In this document: piece after piece, positions 21,182 through 29,867 of the stretch | How positions within the stretch are numbered: the stretch's first letter is position 1 | Layout of the letters: the number at the start of each line of letters is the position of its first letter | NCBI GenBank assembly: GCA_027493875.1 | Contig: JAOSJX010000002.1 | Span: 293,349-357,348 of the forward strand | DNA from: Deltaproteobacteria bacterium | GTDB lineage: Bacteria; Lernaellota; Lernaellaia; JACKCT01 | DNA length: 64,000 nt | Direction of reading: 5' to 3' | Program-made: the position numbers and the translations under genes | The notes under the pieces: generated by a model | The model's input: the letters and a program-made list of their open reading frames with translations, nothing else | Told to the model about the DNA's origin: nothing | Databases searched by the model: none

Positions 21182-22846
21182 AACCGTCCGCTACAAAAAC
21201 CGCCGCCGCGGTCGTCGTGATCGTCACGGCGCTTTCCTACGCGCCGTCGATCGGCAAGCCATTTCTGTGGGACGATTTTCCGTTCATTGTCACGCCGTCG
21301 GCCGACCGGGCACTCACCGATATTCCGTCGTACTTCGCGCAGGATCAGCACCTTCTGTACCGCCCGCTCCGCGCGACGGCGTACACGATCGCGCACGCGC
21401 TTTTCGGACTGCATCCCTTGCCGTACCGGGTGATCGCGATCGGCCTGCACCTCGCGCTGACGCTGCTGTTCCTCTCGATCCTCCGGTCGATCGGGTTGTC
21501 CCCCCGCCGCCCAAATCGTCGGCGCCGCCCTCTTCGGTCTTCACCCCGCGCACGCCGACCGCGTCGCGAACACGGCGGCGGCGTTCGATCTTGTCGGTCT
21601 GGCTTTCGGCTACGCGGCGCTGCGCGCGTTGTTGCGTGACGCGGAAGTGCGGCGCGGCCAGGCCGTGTTGTTCCTGATCCTCGGCCTTCTCGGCAGTGAG
21701 GAGTGCGTGACGATCCCCCTTCTTTACCGTCGGGTGGTTGTGGGTCGATGGCGGCACGAAAGCGACGGCCACGCAAAAGAAACGGCTCGCCGCGGCGTTC
21801 GGCGTCACGATCGCCTACCTCCTCCTCCGCACCGTGGTGCTCGGGCAGGTCGAACGCGCGGAGGGCATTGCGCCGCCAGCGCTCGAAACGCGGCTGCTGA
21901 CGATGAGCACGGTCATCTGGCACGAGGCCGCGAAACTCGTCTTTCCGTTCGCGCTCCGTCCCGCGTATTGGGTGGCGCCCCGGACGGCGGTGGACGCGGC
22001 GGCCGTGCTCGGATTCGCGGGGATCGCGGCGATCCTCGTCTGGATTCTCGCGCGCCGGTCGACGGGCCGTCCCGCGGTGTTCGGCGTCCTCTGGTTCTTC
22101 GTCGCGCTGCTGCCGTTTTCGAACGTCATCGCGCTGGATACGTTCATGGCCGAACGTTACCTGTATTCGGCGCTCGGCGGTGTGGCCATCGTCGTCGCCG
22201 CATCCCTGGACGCCACGTCGGTCCTCGATCCGGCGCACCCCCGGCGGCGCCGCCTCGCGGCCGCGATTTTCGGCGTCATCTTTTTCTCGATGGCCGCGTT
22301 CACGGCGCACCGCGCCCACGTCTGGTCGAACGAAACGCGCCTGTGGCGGGACGCCTTCCGCAAGGACAACAAGGCCTTGCTGGTGCTTGTCAACCTTGCG
22401 AACGAGATCAAGCTTCATGAGATCGGCGAAGATCCGTGTCCGTATTTCGAACGCGCGCAGATCTACAATACCGATGCGTTCGAGATTTTTCCGGGGCTCG
22501 GCGAGTGCGCGGTCCGGCGCGGCGATCTCGAAGGCGCGACGGTGTACTTTAAAAATCGCTGGAATCGCACCGGAGCCGAAAGGGCGGGCTCGAAGGGCTC
22601 AGCCAGGTTTACGTGATGCGTAATCTTTTCGCCGATGCGGCGCGGGCGGCGTTGGAGCTGCGTTCGACGGACCCGAACTCGCTTGTGAGCCACTACGTGC
22701 TGGGCTATATTCACCTGCGCCAAGGCCATATCGATCAAGCCCGCGAGGAACTCAGCGCGGCGGCCTCCTCGGGGCGCCTTCCCCATTCGATGTCGGACCG
22801 CGCCCGCGAATTGCTCGCCGTGTTGGAAGAAAGGTCCGCCCCTTGA
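21178..22846 (+). CDS. TMTC-like membrane glycosyltransferase with TPR (three frame breaks)
   Basis: About 555 residues resembling the TMTC group of GT-C O-mannosyltransferases. The first luminal-type loop has [13 protein letters not shown] (Asp-Asp), followed by [19 protein letters not shown]. In the next frame comes [20 protein letters not shown], the usual HPxHxExVA pattern. Then follow about eight more membrane segments and a C-terminal TPR region ([20 protein letters not shown]). Frame switches lie near 21500 (six C), 21722 and 22585. The start is a TTG that overlaps the upstream stop as TTGA, implying translational coupling. It probably transfers a sugar from a lipid carrier to protein or lipid on the periplasmic side. 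The acceptor is not known. Confidence 0.75.
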
Positions 22847-23525
22847 AACTTTCCGTCCTGATGCCCGTTTACAATGAAGCCGCGACGGTCGAGGCGATCG
22901 TCTGTCAGGTGTTGGCGGTCGACGTCGATCTGGAACTCATCATCGTGGACGACGGCAGCACGGACGGGACGGCCGACATTCTGCGCGACAGGATCGCGGC
23001 GAAGGAACGCGTCCGCGTTTTCTTTCACGAGCGCAATCGGGGCAAGGGCGCCGCGGTCCGCACCGCGCAGGCGCACGTCACGGGTGATGTGGTCATTATC
23101 CAGGACGCGGATCTGGAATACGATCCGCGCGACTATCCGGTGCTGCTCGACCCCATCGCCGAGGGCAAGGCGGACGTGGTGTTCGGATCGCGTTTTCTCG
23201 GCACGCACCGCGCGTTTCTCTTCTGGCACTACCTCGGCAACAGGTTTTTGTCGCTGCTGACGAACCTGCTGTACGACACGATGCTCTCCGACATGGAGAC
23301 CTGTTACAAAGCGTTCCGCGCGGACCTGTTCACGTCGGTGACGATCCGGTCCAACCGTTTCGATTTCGAGCCGGAGATCACCGCCAAGATCTTTAAGCGC
23401 GGCTGCAAAGTCTTTGAAGTCCCGATCCGCTACGCCGGACGCGACTTCCATGAAGGAAAAAAATTACCTGGAAAGACGGCTTTGCGGCGATTTGGGCGCT
23501 TGTGAAGTATCGGTTTGTGGATTGA
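22843..23525 (+). CDS. GT2 family glycosyltransferase, DPM1-like (frame break)
   Basis: About 227 residues of a GT-A glycosyltransferase. [20 protein letters not shown] and [12 protein letters not shown] form the nucleotide-sugar site, and QDADLEYDP is the DxD-type metal motif. [10 protein letters not shown] and [15 protein letters not shown] are typical of dolichyl-phosphate-mannose-synthase-like enzymes. No membrane helices are seen, so it is a soluble, membrane-associated enzyme. It starts at a TTG overlapping the previous stop as TTGA. Near 23455 the run of seven A should contain eight. Correcting it changes [11 protein letters not shown] to [20 protein letters not shown], the proper family ending, with the stop at 23523. 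It likely makes the lipid-linked sugar used by the neighbouring GT-C proteins. Confidence 0.85.
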
Positions 23526-23538
23526 TGAAGTCGATATC

Positions 23539-23562
23539 GATATCGCCACAGAGGCGCAGAGG
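23539..23562 (+). repeat. left outer inverted repeat of GxxExxY cassette
   Basis: This 24-base segment begins GATATCGCCACAGAGG and matches, in inverted orientation, 24009-24032 with about 21 of 24 positions identical. A second, inner copy of the CACAGAGA-type repeat lies at 23591-23616 and pairs with 24000-24025 at about 24 of 26 positions. Confidence 0.75.
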
Positions 23563-23570
23563 AACTTGAG

Positions 23571-23978
23571 ATGATGAGAGCGGAGACAAACCACAGAGAC
23601 ACAGAGACACAGAGAGATCCTTTGTCGGATAAAATTATTGGTGCCGCCATCGAGGTTCACAGGAATCTCGGCCCCGGTCTTCTTGAGTCGATTTACGAGC
23701 AGTGTCTTGCCCACGAATTAGAGGCTTCAGGCCTGACATTTCAGCGACAAGTTGAAATACTGGTCATTTACAAGGGCCGGCGGCTTGACGCGGTTTACCG
23801 TGTCGATCTGGTCGTCGATCAAGAAATTATTGTCGAATTGAAGTGCGTCGAGCGTTTGCTTCCGATTCATGAAGCTCAGTTGTTGACGTATCTCCGCATG
23901 ACAAATTTGCGCAAAGGACTCTTATTAAATTTCAACATTCCCACTATGCGCGCCGGGATTAAACGGATGGTCCTTTAA
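23571..23978 (+). CDS. GxxExxY protein
   Basis: An intact 135-residue protein of the GxxExxY family, related to PD-(D/E)XK nucleases. The name-giving motif is GLLESIY at residues 36-42 within NLGPGLLESIYE, and the nuclease-like core is VDLVVDQEIIVELKCVERL (Asp ... Glu-x-Lys). The first 15 residues (ETNHRDTETQR) are encoded by the inner flanking repeat, so the real start may lie further in. Base composition is visibly lower in GC than the flanking glycosyltransferase genes. It sits between two GT2 genes that would otherwise be adjacent, flanked by inverted repeats, which suggests a small mobile or horizontally acquired cassette. Biological role is unknown. Confidence 0.9.
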   Translation: MMRAETNHRDTETQRDPLSDKIIGAAIEVHRNLGPGLLESIYEQCLAHELEASGLTFQRQVEILVIYKGRRLDAVYRVDLVVDQEIIVELKCVERLLPIHEAQLLTYLRMTNLRKGLLLNFNIPTMRAGIKRMVL

Positions 23979-24008
23979 ATGTTTCGTTTTGTTTCTTTTA
24001 TCTCTGTG

Positions 24009-24032
24009 TCTCTGTGCCTCTGTGGTGATATC
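24009..24032 (-). repeat. right outer inverted repeat of GxxExxY cassette
   Basis: Read on the minus strand this begins GATATCACCACAGAGG, the partner of the repeat at 23539-23562. It ends two bases before the ATG of the next glycosyltransferase, so it occupies the place of that gene's ribosome-binding site. Confidence 0.75.
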
Positions 24033-24034
24033 CC

Positions 24035-24997
24035 ATGAAGCTCGTCATCCAAATACCCGCGTACAACGAGGAGACCACGATCGGGCGGACGATCGCCGAT
24101 CTGCCAACGGCGGTGGCGGGGATCGACGCGATCGAGATTCTCGTTCTGGACGACGGCAGCAAGGACCAGACCGCGCGTGCGGCGAAGGAGGCGGGGGCGC
24201 ATCAAGTGGTGCGTTCGCCGCAGAACCGCGGGCTCGCGCGTACCTTTCATGACGGGCTTGCGCACGCGCTGCGCCTGGGCGCCGACATCGTCGTCAACAC
24301 GGACGCGGACAATCAATACCGCGGCGAAGACATCGCGCGGCTGGTGGAACCGATCGTCGCGGGCCGCGCGGAGATGGTGGTCGGCTGCCGCGACATGGAC
24401 GCCGTCGAGCATTTCTCGCCCGCCAAACGGTTTCTCCAACGCCTGGGCAGCGCGGTGGTCCGACGTTTTTCGGGCACCGGCGTGCCGGACGCGACGAGCG
24501 GATTCCGCGCGCTGTCGCGGCGGGCGGCGTCGCGCCTCAATGTCGTCTCCGGCTACACGTACACGCTCGAAACGCTGATTCAGGCCGGCCGCGAGGGCAT
24601 GGCAATCGAGTTCATCGACATCACGACGAACCCGAAGCTGCGCGAGTCGCGTCTCATCCAGTCGGAGTGGCGCTACATCGTGCGTTCCATCGGCACGCTG
24701 CTGCGCATCTTCGTCCTCTATGAACCGTTCAAGGCCTTTCTTTGGGCGGGTGTCGCGCTGATCGCTCCCGCCCTCCTCCTGGGTCTTCGCTTTCTCGCCG
24801 ACTACCTCACGACCGGCGGCGCGGGCAAAGTGCAAAGCCTGATTCTCGCCGCGATCCTCGCCATCATCGGATTTCAGGTGATCGTGCTCGGCGTTCTGGC
24901 GGATCTGCTCGCGGCCAACCGCCGCTTCCTTTCCGAACTGCTGGAACGGCAGCGCGCGTCGGATGCCGGACGCCCGTCCCCGGAGGACGGCGATTAG
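24035..24997 (+). CDS. GT2 glycosyltransferase with two C-terminal membrane helices
   Basis: An intact 320-residue polyprenyl-phosphate glycosyltransferase type. MKLVIQIPAYNEETTIGRTI and ILVLDDGSKDQT form the N-terminal GT-A half, NTDADNQYRGEDI carries the metal-binding acid triplet, and SGFRALSRRAASRLN is the acceptor-side motif. Two hydrophobic helices follow (around LWAGVALIAPALLLGLRF and LILAAILAIIGFQVIV), so it is bound to the inner membrane like DPM1/DPM3 fusions. The ribosome-binding site region is replaced by the right repeat of the inserted GxxExxY cassette, which may have altered its expression. It overlaps the next gene by 35 bases. It probably charges undecaprenyl phosphate with a sugar. 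Confidence 0.88.
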   Translation: MKLVIQIPAYNEETTIGRTIADLPTAVAGIDAIEILVLDDGSKDQTARAAKEAGAHQVVRSPQNRGLARTFHDGLAHALRLGADIVVNTDADNQYRGEDIARLVEPIVAGRAEMVVGCRDMDAVEHFSPAKRFLQRLGSAVVRRFSGTGVPDATSGFRALSRRAASRLNVVSGYTYTLETLIQAGREGMAIEFIDITTNPKLRESRLIQSEWRYIVRSIGTLLRIFVLYEPFKAFLWAGVALIAPALLLGLRFLADYLTTGGAGKVQSLILAAILAIIGFQVIVLGVLADLLAANRRFLSELLERQRASDAGRPSPEDGD

Positions 24998-26219
24998 CGC
25001 GCGCCGGCCGTCGCTGTTGGTCGTGACGACGACCTTTCCCCGGCGCGACAACGATCCCGTTCCCGCCCGCTTCGTCCTCGACTTATGCGTGGCGTTGAGG
25101 GACGAGTTCGACGTCACCGTCCTCGCGCCGCACGATCCCGACGCGGCGTTCGCGGAAACGCTGGAAGGTGTGGGCGTGCGCCGTTTTGCGTACTTCGTTC
25201 CCCGATCCGCGCAGTTTCTGTGCGACGGCCGCGGCATTCTTCCGAATATCCGCACCGGCCCGCTCGGCAAGGCGCAGGCGCCCGCGCTCGTGTTGGCGCA
25301 GCGGTTCGCCGTGGCCCGTCTTCTCCGCGAACGCCGATTCGATCTCGTGCACAGCCACTGGCTTGTCCCCAGCGGATGGAATACCGCGACGGTGGCGCGC
25401 CGCGCGCGCGTGCCGCATATTCACACGCTGCATTCGTCAGACCTTCATCTTCTTCGGCGCGTTCCCGGCGGCCGGGGGATCGTGGAACGCATTCTCGCGT
25501 CCACGCATGCCCTTTTCGTTGTGTCGTCCTATCTGAAAAAACTATTGGAGGAACTCGTTAGGCGGCCGGTCGAGGCGACGGTTCTTCCGATGGGCGTTTG
25601 GGCTCCGAAAGAGGCTTCGGCCGCGGAGCACGTGCCGTCCGCCAAGCTTCTTTACGTCGGTAAACTCATCGAGGTGAAAGGCGTCACGCATTTCCTGCAC
25701 GCCATGCCGCATGTGATCGCGCGCGTGCCGAACGCGACGCTCGACGTGGTCGGCGGCGGCGATCTGTCCGTGCCGCTGCAACGCGAGGCGCGTGAACTGG
25801 GGATCGGCCATGCGGTGCGTTTTCATGGTGCGTTGCCGAACAAGGCGCTGGCGCCGTTCTATGCGGAGGCGGACGCGGTGGTTGTACCGTCGATCGTCAC
25901 GCCTCGGGGCGAAACGGAAGGGATGCCGGTGGTGATTCTCGAAGCGCTCGCATCCGGCTGTCCGGTGGTCGCCAGTAACGTCGGCAGCCTGTCTGACGCA
26001 ATCGCGGACGGCGTCAACGGTTTCCTCGCGAACCCCGCGGACCCGGCCGATCTCGCGGATAAAATCGTCCAAGTTCTGACGCACGCCGATCCCGCCGCGC
26101 TCCGGCGCGCGGCTCGCGCGTCGGGCTTGCGTTATGACTGGAAGCAAATCGCCGGCGCGTACGCGCGGGTATACCGGTCGCTACTTGCCGGCGGTCAGGG
26201 CGCGATCTCTTCGCCCTGA
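24963..26219 (+). CDS. GT4 (group 1) glycosyltransferase
   Basis: An intact 418-residue GT-B glycosyltransferase. The N-terminal Rossmann half starts LLVVTTTFPRRDNDPVPARF and includes LVHSHWLVPSGWNTATVA. The C-terminal half has KLLYVGKLIEVKGVTHFL, VVGGGDLSVPLQRE and the donor-binding EX7E-type region ETEGMPVVILEALASGCPVV. These are the hallmarks of family GT4, which uses nucleotide-diphosphate sugars. There are no membrane helices. It overlaps the preceding GT2 gene and belongs to the same operon. It probably extends an oligosaccharide on a lipid carrier. Its 3' end overlaps the convergent GT2 gene by 25 bases. Confidence 0.88.
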   Translation: MPDARPRRTAISARRPSLLVVTTTFPRRDNDPVPARFVLDLCVALRDEFDVTVLAPHDPDAAFAETLEGVGVRRFAYFVPRSAQFLCDGRGILPNIRTGPLGKAQAPALVLAQRFAVARLLRERRFDLVHSHWLVPSGWNTATVARRARVPHIHTLHSSDLHLLRRVPGGRGIVERILASTHALFVVSSYLKKLLEELVRRPVEATVLPMGVWAPKEASAAEHVPSAKLLYVGKLIEVKGVTHFLHAMPHVIARVPNATLDVVGGGDLSVPLQREARELGIGHAVRFHGALPNKALAPFYAEADAVVVPSIVTPRGETEGMPVVILEALASGCPVVASNVGSLSDAIADGVNGFLANPADPADLADKIVQVLTHADPAALRRAARASGLRYDWKQIAGAYARVYRSLLAGGQGAISSP

Positions 26220-26976
26220 TAGGATTTGGCGAAGATGTACCGGCCGAGCAAATGATTGACGCGGACGTCGAGAAGCTCGCGAAGGCTGACGAAAACGTCG
26301 GTTCCGAGGCGCACACGCGTGTCGGCGGAGTCGCGCCACGTGACCGGAATCTGCACGATCAAAAATCCCATCCGGTAGGCGAGAAACAGAATTTCCGCGT
26401 CGAAAGACCAGCGGGGATGCGGCTTTGCGAGAAGATCGCGCGCGTGGCCTCGGCGCTGAACGCTTTGAAGCCGCACGTGAAATCGGTGAGCGGCGGCGCG
26501 CAAAGAAGGCGCGATGTCCAGCGGAATACGCCGCCGAGAACCTCGCGGTAGAACGGCTGGTGCACCATGACCTGACTGGCCTTGACCTTGCGCGTGCCGA
26601 TGACGACCGAGGCGCCGTCCGTGACGAGGCGCGCGAACTCGTCCGCGGTTTCAATGGGAACCGAGAGGTCGATGTCGGTGAACAAACGGACGGCTCCCGC
26701 CGCCGCGAGCATCCCCTCGCGCACCGCGCGGCCTTTGCCTTGATTTTCGGGGAGCACGACCACGCGATGATCGGGATAGGCCTTCAGCAAACGCCGCGCG
26801 TCGTCCGCGGTGCCGTCGGTGCTTCCGTCGTCCACCACAACGATTTCGCAGCGATCGGCTCTCGTTTTCGCGTAGGCGAGGATGCGCGTCAGGCCGGCCT
26901 CGATGCGCCGCGTCTCGTTGTACACGGGTACGACCATCGAGAGGCCGACGGAGCCTGTCGTTTGTCGGTTCGTCAC
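26195..26976 (-). CDS. GT2 glycosyltransferase, DPM1-like (frame break)
   Basis: About 260 residues. LSMVVPVYNETRRIEAGLTR and [17 protein letters not shown] mark the nucleotide site, LFTDIDLSVPIET is the Asp motif, and DFTCGFKAFSAEATRAIFS is the region seen in polyprenyl-phosphate mannose/glucose transferases. The frame switches near 26435, where a run of four C should be five. The corrected text reads RIPRWSFDAEILFLAYRMGF, which fits the family (RWxFDxEILxLA). The start is GTG at 26976, overlapping the stop of the upstream gene as GTGA. It pairs with the DUF2723 protein upstream, probably supplying its lipid-linked sugar. Confidence 0.85.
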
Positions 26977-29181
26977 GTGTCCTCTCCGGCGGCTTCGGCC
27001 GCCTTGACGCAATAGTCCAAGAGTTCCCGCGAGCGTTCGTCGTCCGGCGCCTCGCCTAAGACGGCGCGCAGCACGCCCGAGGCTTCTTCAAATTTTCCCT
27101 CACCGATCAGTGCCCGAGCGATCACGCCGCGCAGGCGCACGCGTTCGCCGCGCCGCGCCGCCGCGACCATAGCTTCTTCGGCGGTTTCGCGCGCTTCCTT
27201 GAATTCGCCGCGCCCGAGCAAGAGGGCGCCGAGCGCCGCCGCGGGGCGTCCCTGATGGCGATTCAACGCGAGCGCCGCTCGGTAGGACGCGACGGCGTCG
27301 TCCTCCAACTCCGTCAGGCGGGCGAAATCGCCGCGCGCAGTCCAGTTTTCCGGGTTGACCGGCTCGAGGAGCGTAGCCCTTCGCGCGGCGTCGTACGCGC
27401 CCGGGAGATCGCCGTCCGCGGCGAGGAGTACCGCGAGGCGGGCGTGGATGGTTCCGAAGTCGGGACGGAGGCGCAGCGCGCGGTCCACGGCCGCGCGGGC
27501 GCCGGCTTTGTCGCCGCGGTCGAAACGATATTTGGCGTCGAGCAGATGGCGGCGCGCATAAATCTCGCGGGCGGTAAAATCGGAAGGGTGCTCGAAGGAC
27601 AACTTTTCAACGGGCGCAAAATAACGGGCGAAGATTTCGGCCGAGCGGCGAAAGTCCGGCCACGCCGGGCCGGGCGTGACGCGATACAAAAATCCTTCCG
27701 GCTCGATGCGGTCCGGCGGGACGTCGCCGCCTTCCTCCCAGCCGTAGTCCCAATAAACCGCGCGTCCCCGCGCGACCCGCAGCAAGGCGTCCGCGAGGCC
27801 GCTTTCGGCGTCCCGGGCGAAGGCGTCCCAGTCCAGCGCGGGAAACTTGCGTGCAAGGTAGCCGGCCGCGGCGAGCTGCGTGCGGTGGAGGTGGACGACG
27901 TCTTCGCGATAACGCTCGATCGATTGAAGGTTGAACATCGTGTAGCTGTTCGCGTCCTGGAAGCTGACGACCAGCGCGCCGTGCGGCGACGCGTTAAGAA
28001 GTCCGCGCGCATGGCGGTGCGCCAGATCGTCGGTCGCGAGCGCGTGGTCCGCGATCGCCCGGTGCGCCTGAAAGGCGAAAACGGCGGCAACGACGGCGGC
28101 GGCCCTGATCGCCACGCCGCGCGCCGGCCGGCGCAGCAACGCGGCCGCGCCAACACCGGCGAGGATCGCGGCCAGGGCGAAGAGCGGCAGGTAACCGAAC
28201 GCTCGCTCCCAGTCTTTGATATAGAGGTAGAGATGCCCGGCCACGGCGACGGCGATGCCCAGGGCCGCCAGCGGCCGTTTGACGGCGACGGCAAACAGCC
28301 CGACCGGCGCCAGCAGCGCCACGGGCCACGTGAGCTGCGACGGAAAATGGCCGGCGAGCGCGCGGAGATTGTAGACGATGCGCGGCCACGGAAAGCTGTG
28401 GATGATGCCGCTGTAACGCCGGCCCGTGACGTGCGCGAGGAACGCGGTCCAAGTTTCCGGGTTTCCCTGGTCGAAGGGCGGTTCGGTCAACGACCGGACG
28501 GGCAAAAGAGCAAAGGCGGCGAATCCAATGGCGAAGAACAGGCCGGAAACCGCGATATCCCGTAAATGCGTTTTTCCGTTTTTGGCGCCGAGATAGATCA
28601 GGGCCAATCCCGGCGCGAGCAGAACCGTGCCCATGTGGAATCCGCAGCCAAGCCCCATCGCGAAGGTCCCGAGGAAAACCGCGCGCCGGTCCGCGGCGGC
28701 GGATGCGTCCGTCCGCACGGCGAGCGCCAGCAGAAAGACGACGATGGCGATTTGCGCGGAATAAACCTCGGGCGCGGCGACCCAATCAAAATACGCGGGC
28801 GATAGCCCGATAGAGACCGACGCCAGCAGTCCGGCGAGTTCCGGCACGGGCCACGGCGCGTCCATCGTTCGCGCCACGCGCCAAACGATCCATGCGATCA
28901 GAGCCGCCGCCGCGCCCGCGAATAACTGCGTGACGAGGACGGCGCGGAACGCGATCGATCCGAGAGGCAGAAACGATAGCGCCTTGGCGGCCATGGCGAA
29001 GGCGGGGCTTCCGGCCGGGTGGCCGATGTCCAGGTTGAACCCGATCATCGAGAACTCGGCGGCGTCGCGCCAAAATAGAACGGGGGCGGCTCCCGCGAGG
29101 TACGCGGCGGTATGCGCCAGAAAGACGGCGGCGGCGAGTCGCGCGCCGCGTTCGTTACCCCCGCGGGCCGTCGAGGGTCAT
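26973..29181 (-). CDS. DUF2723 (TMEM260-like) membrane protein with TPR repeats (frame break near start)
   Basis: About 735 residues. The membrane half has roughly ten helices with FWRDAAEFSMIGFNLDIGHP (the DUF2723 D-x-x-E-F motif), AYFDWVAAPEVYSAQIA and PFDQGNPETWTAFLAHVTGR. The C-terminal half is soluble with TPR units (DRGDKAGARAAVDRALRLRP, ADGDLPGAYDAARRATLLEP). The reading frame that contains the first motif has no start codon. Removing one G from the five-G run near 29160 joins it to an ATG at 29181 (MTLDGPRGN), which is the start used here. It is coupled to the downstream GT2 gene by a GTGA overlap. Together they form a second lipid-carrier-dependent glycosylation unit. Confidence 0.8.
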
Positions 29182-29236
29182 GCGGACGATGATAGGAGAG
29201 GCCCGGATCGCGGATCAAGACGCGCTGAAACAAGAA

Positions 29237-29265
29237 GCGGCCCGGACCACCGGGGTCCGGGCCGC
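29237..29265 (-). terminator. strong stem-loop terminator of Cys-rich lipoprotein
   Basis: A perfect 12-base-pair stem (GCGGCCCGGACC at 29237-29248 with its complement at 29254-29265) with a five-base loop. On the minus strand it is followed by TTCTTGTTTC, a short T-rich run. It lies 25 bases past the stop of the lipoprotein gene, as expected of an intrinsic terminator. Confidence 0.75.
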
Positions 29266-29289
29266 GTCGATCACCGAATCAGGTCGAAC

Positions 29290-29660
29290 TTAAACGCAGT
29301 CCGCGATTTCGTTCGTATACGCCTCGGCGCAAGCCGTCAGGGCCGCCGTGTCGTCGCAACCGGCGTCCGCATAGCAGGCCAGCACGTTGGAGACGGCCGT
29401 CTCGATGCACTCCCCGGCGCCCGAGATGTTCTCGAAACCGCTGCAATAGGTCGCGCCGTCGAGGCCGCAGGAGTCATAGAAATCCACGCAATCCGCGTAG
29501 GGATCGCCGCTTCCACCGTCGTCATCGTCGTCATCGTCGTCGCCGGCAGCGTCGTCATCGTCATCGTCGTCGTCATCATCGTCGCCGCACGCGACCGCCG
29601 TCACGAGGGCCATGCTGAACACCGCAATCAGGGCCACAAAAAGAGCTTATCGAGTTTCAT
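29290..29660 (-). CDS. small Cys-rich Asp-rich lipoprotein (frame break)
   Basis: About 123 residues. A strong GGAGGAGG ribosome-binding site precedes an ATG at 29660, giving MKLDKLF and then a signal sequence with lipobox TAVAC. The frame breaks in the five-T run at 29638-29642; six T would make it continuous (LFFVALIAVFSMALV). After the Cys come about 25 mostly Asp residues interrupted by AAG. A compact domain follows with eight Cys (DCVDFYDSC, YCSGF, ECIE, ACYADAGC, ACAEAY, DCV). The even spacing suggests four disulphides. I know no family name. It is probably an outer-membrane-anchored protein carried on a charged linker. Confidence 0.75.
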
Positions 29661-29867
29661 CTGTCCTCCTCCGTCCGGAGTGTTCCGGTGGAATGAAATC
29701 TGGCGGTGTTTACTACAAAGTCGGGCCGAATGCAATAATTTTCTGGACAAAATTATCGGGAAAATCCTCGTCACCTGAAAACATGTTGCATTTCATTGCG
29801 TTACAAGCCCTTTCTCTATAAGATTCGCCGCGTATGATGTAACCGAGGGGCGCCACGGGAGGCAAAG
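29661..29867. promoter_or_regulatory. AT-rich divergent promoter region
   Basis: About 200 bases, clearly richer in A+T than the surroundings, between two divergent exported-protein genes. A TATAAG at 29817-29822 with TTGCGT at 29796-29801 (15-base spacing) is a possible promoter for the plus-strand protease. The spacing is short, so this is tentative. Nothing gene-like is seen. Confidence 0.35.
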
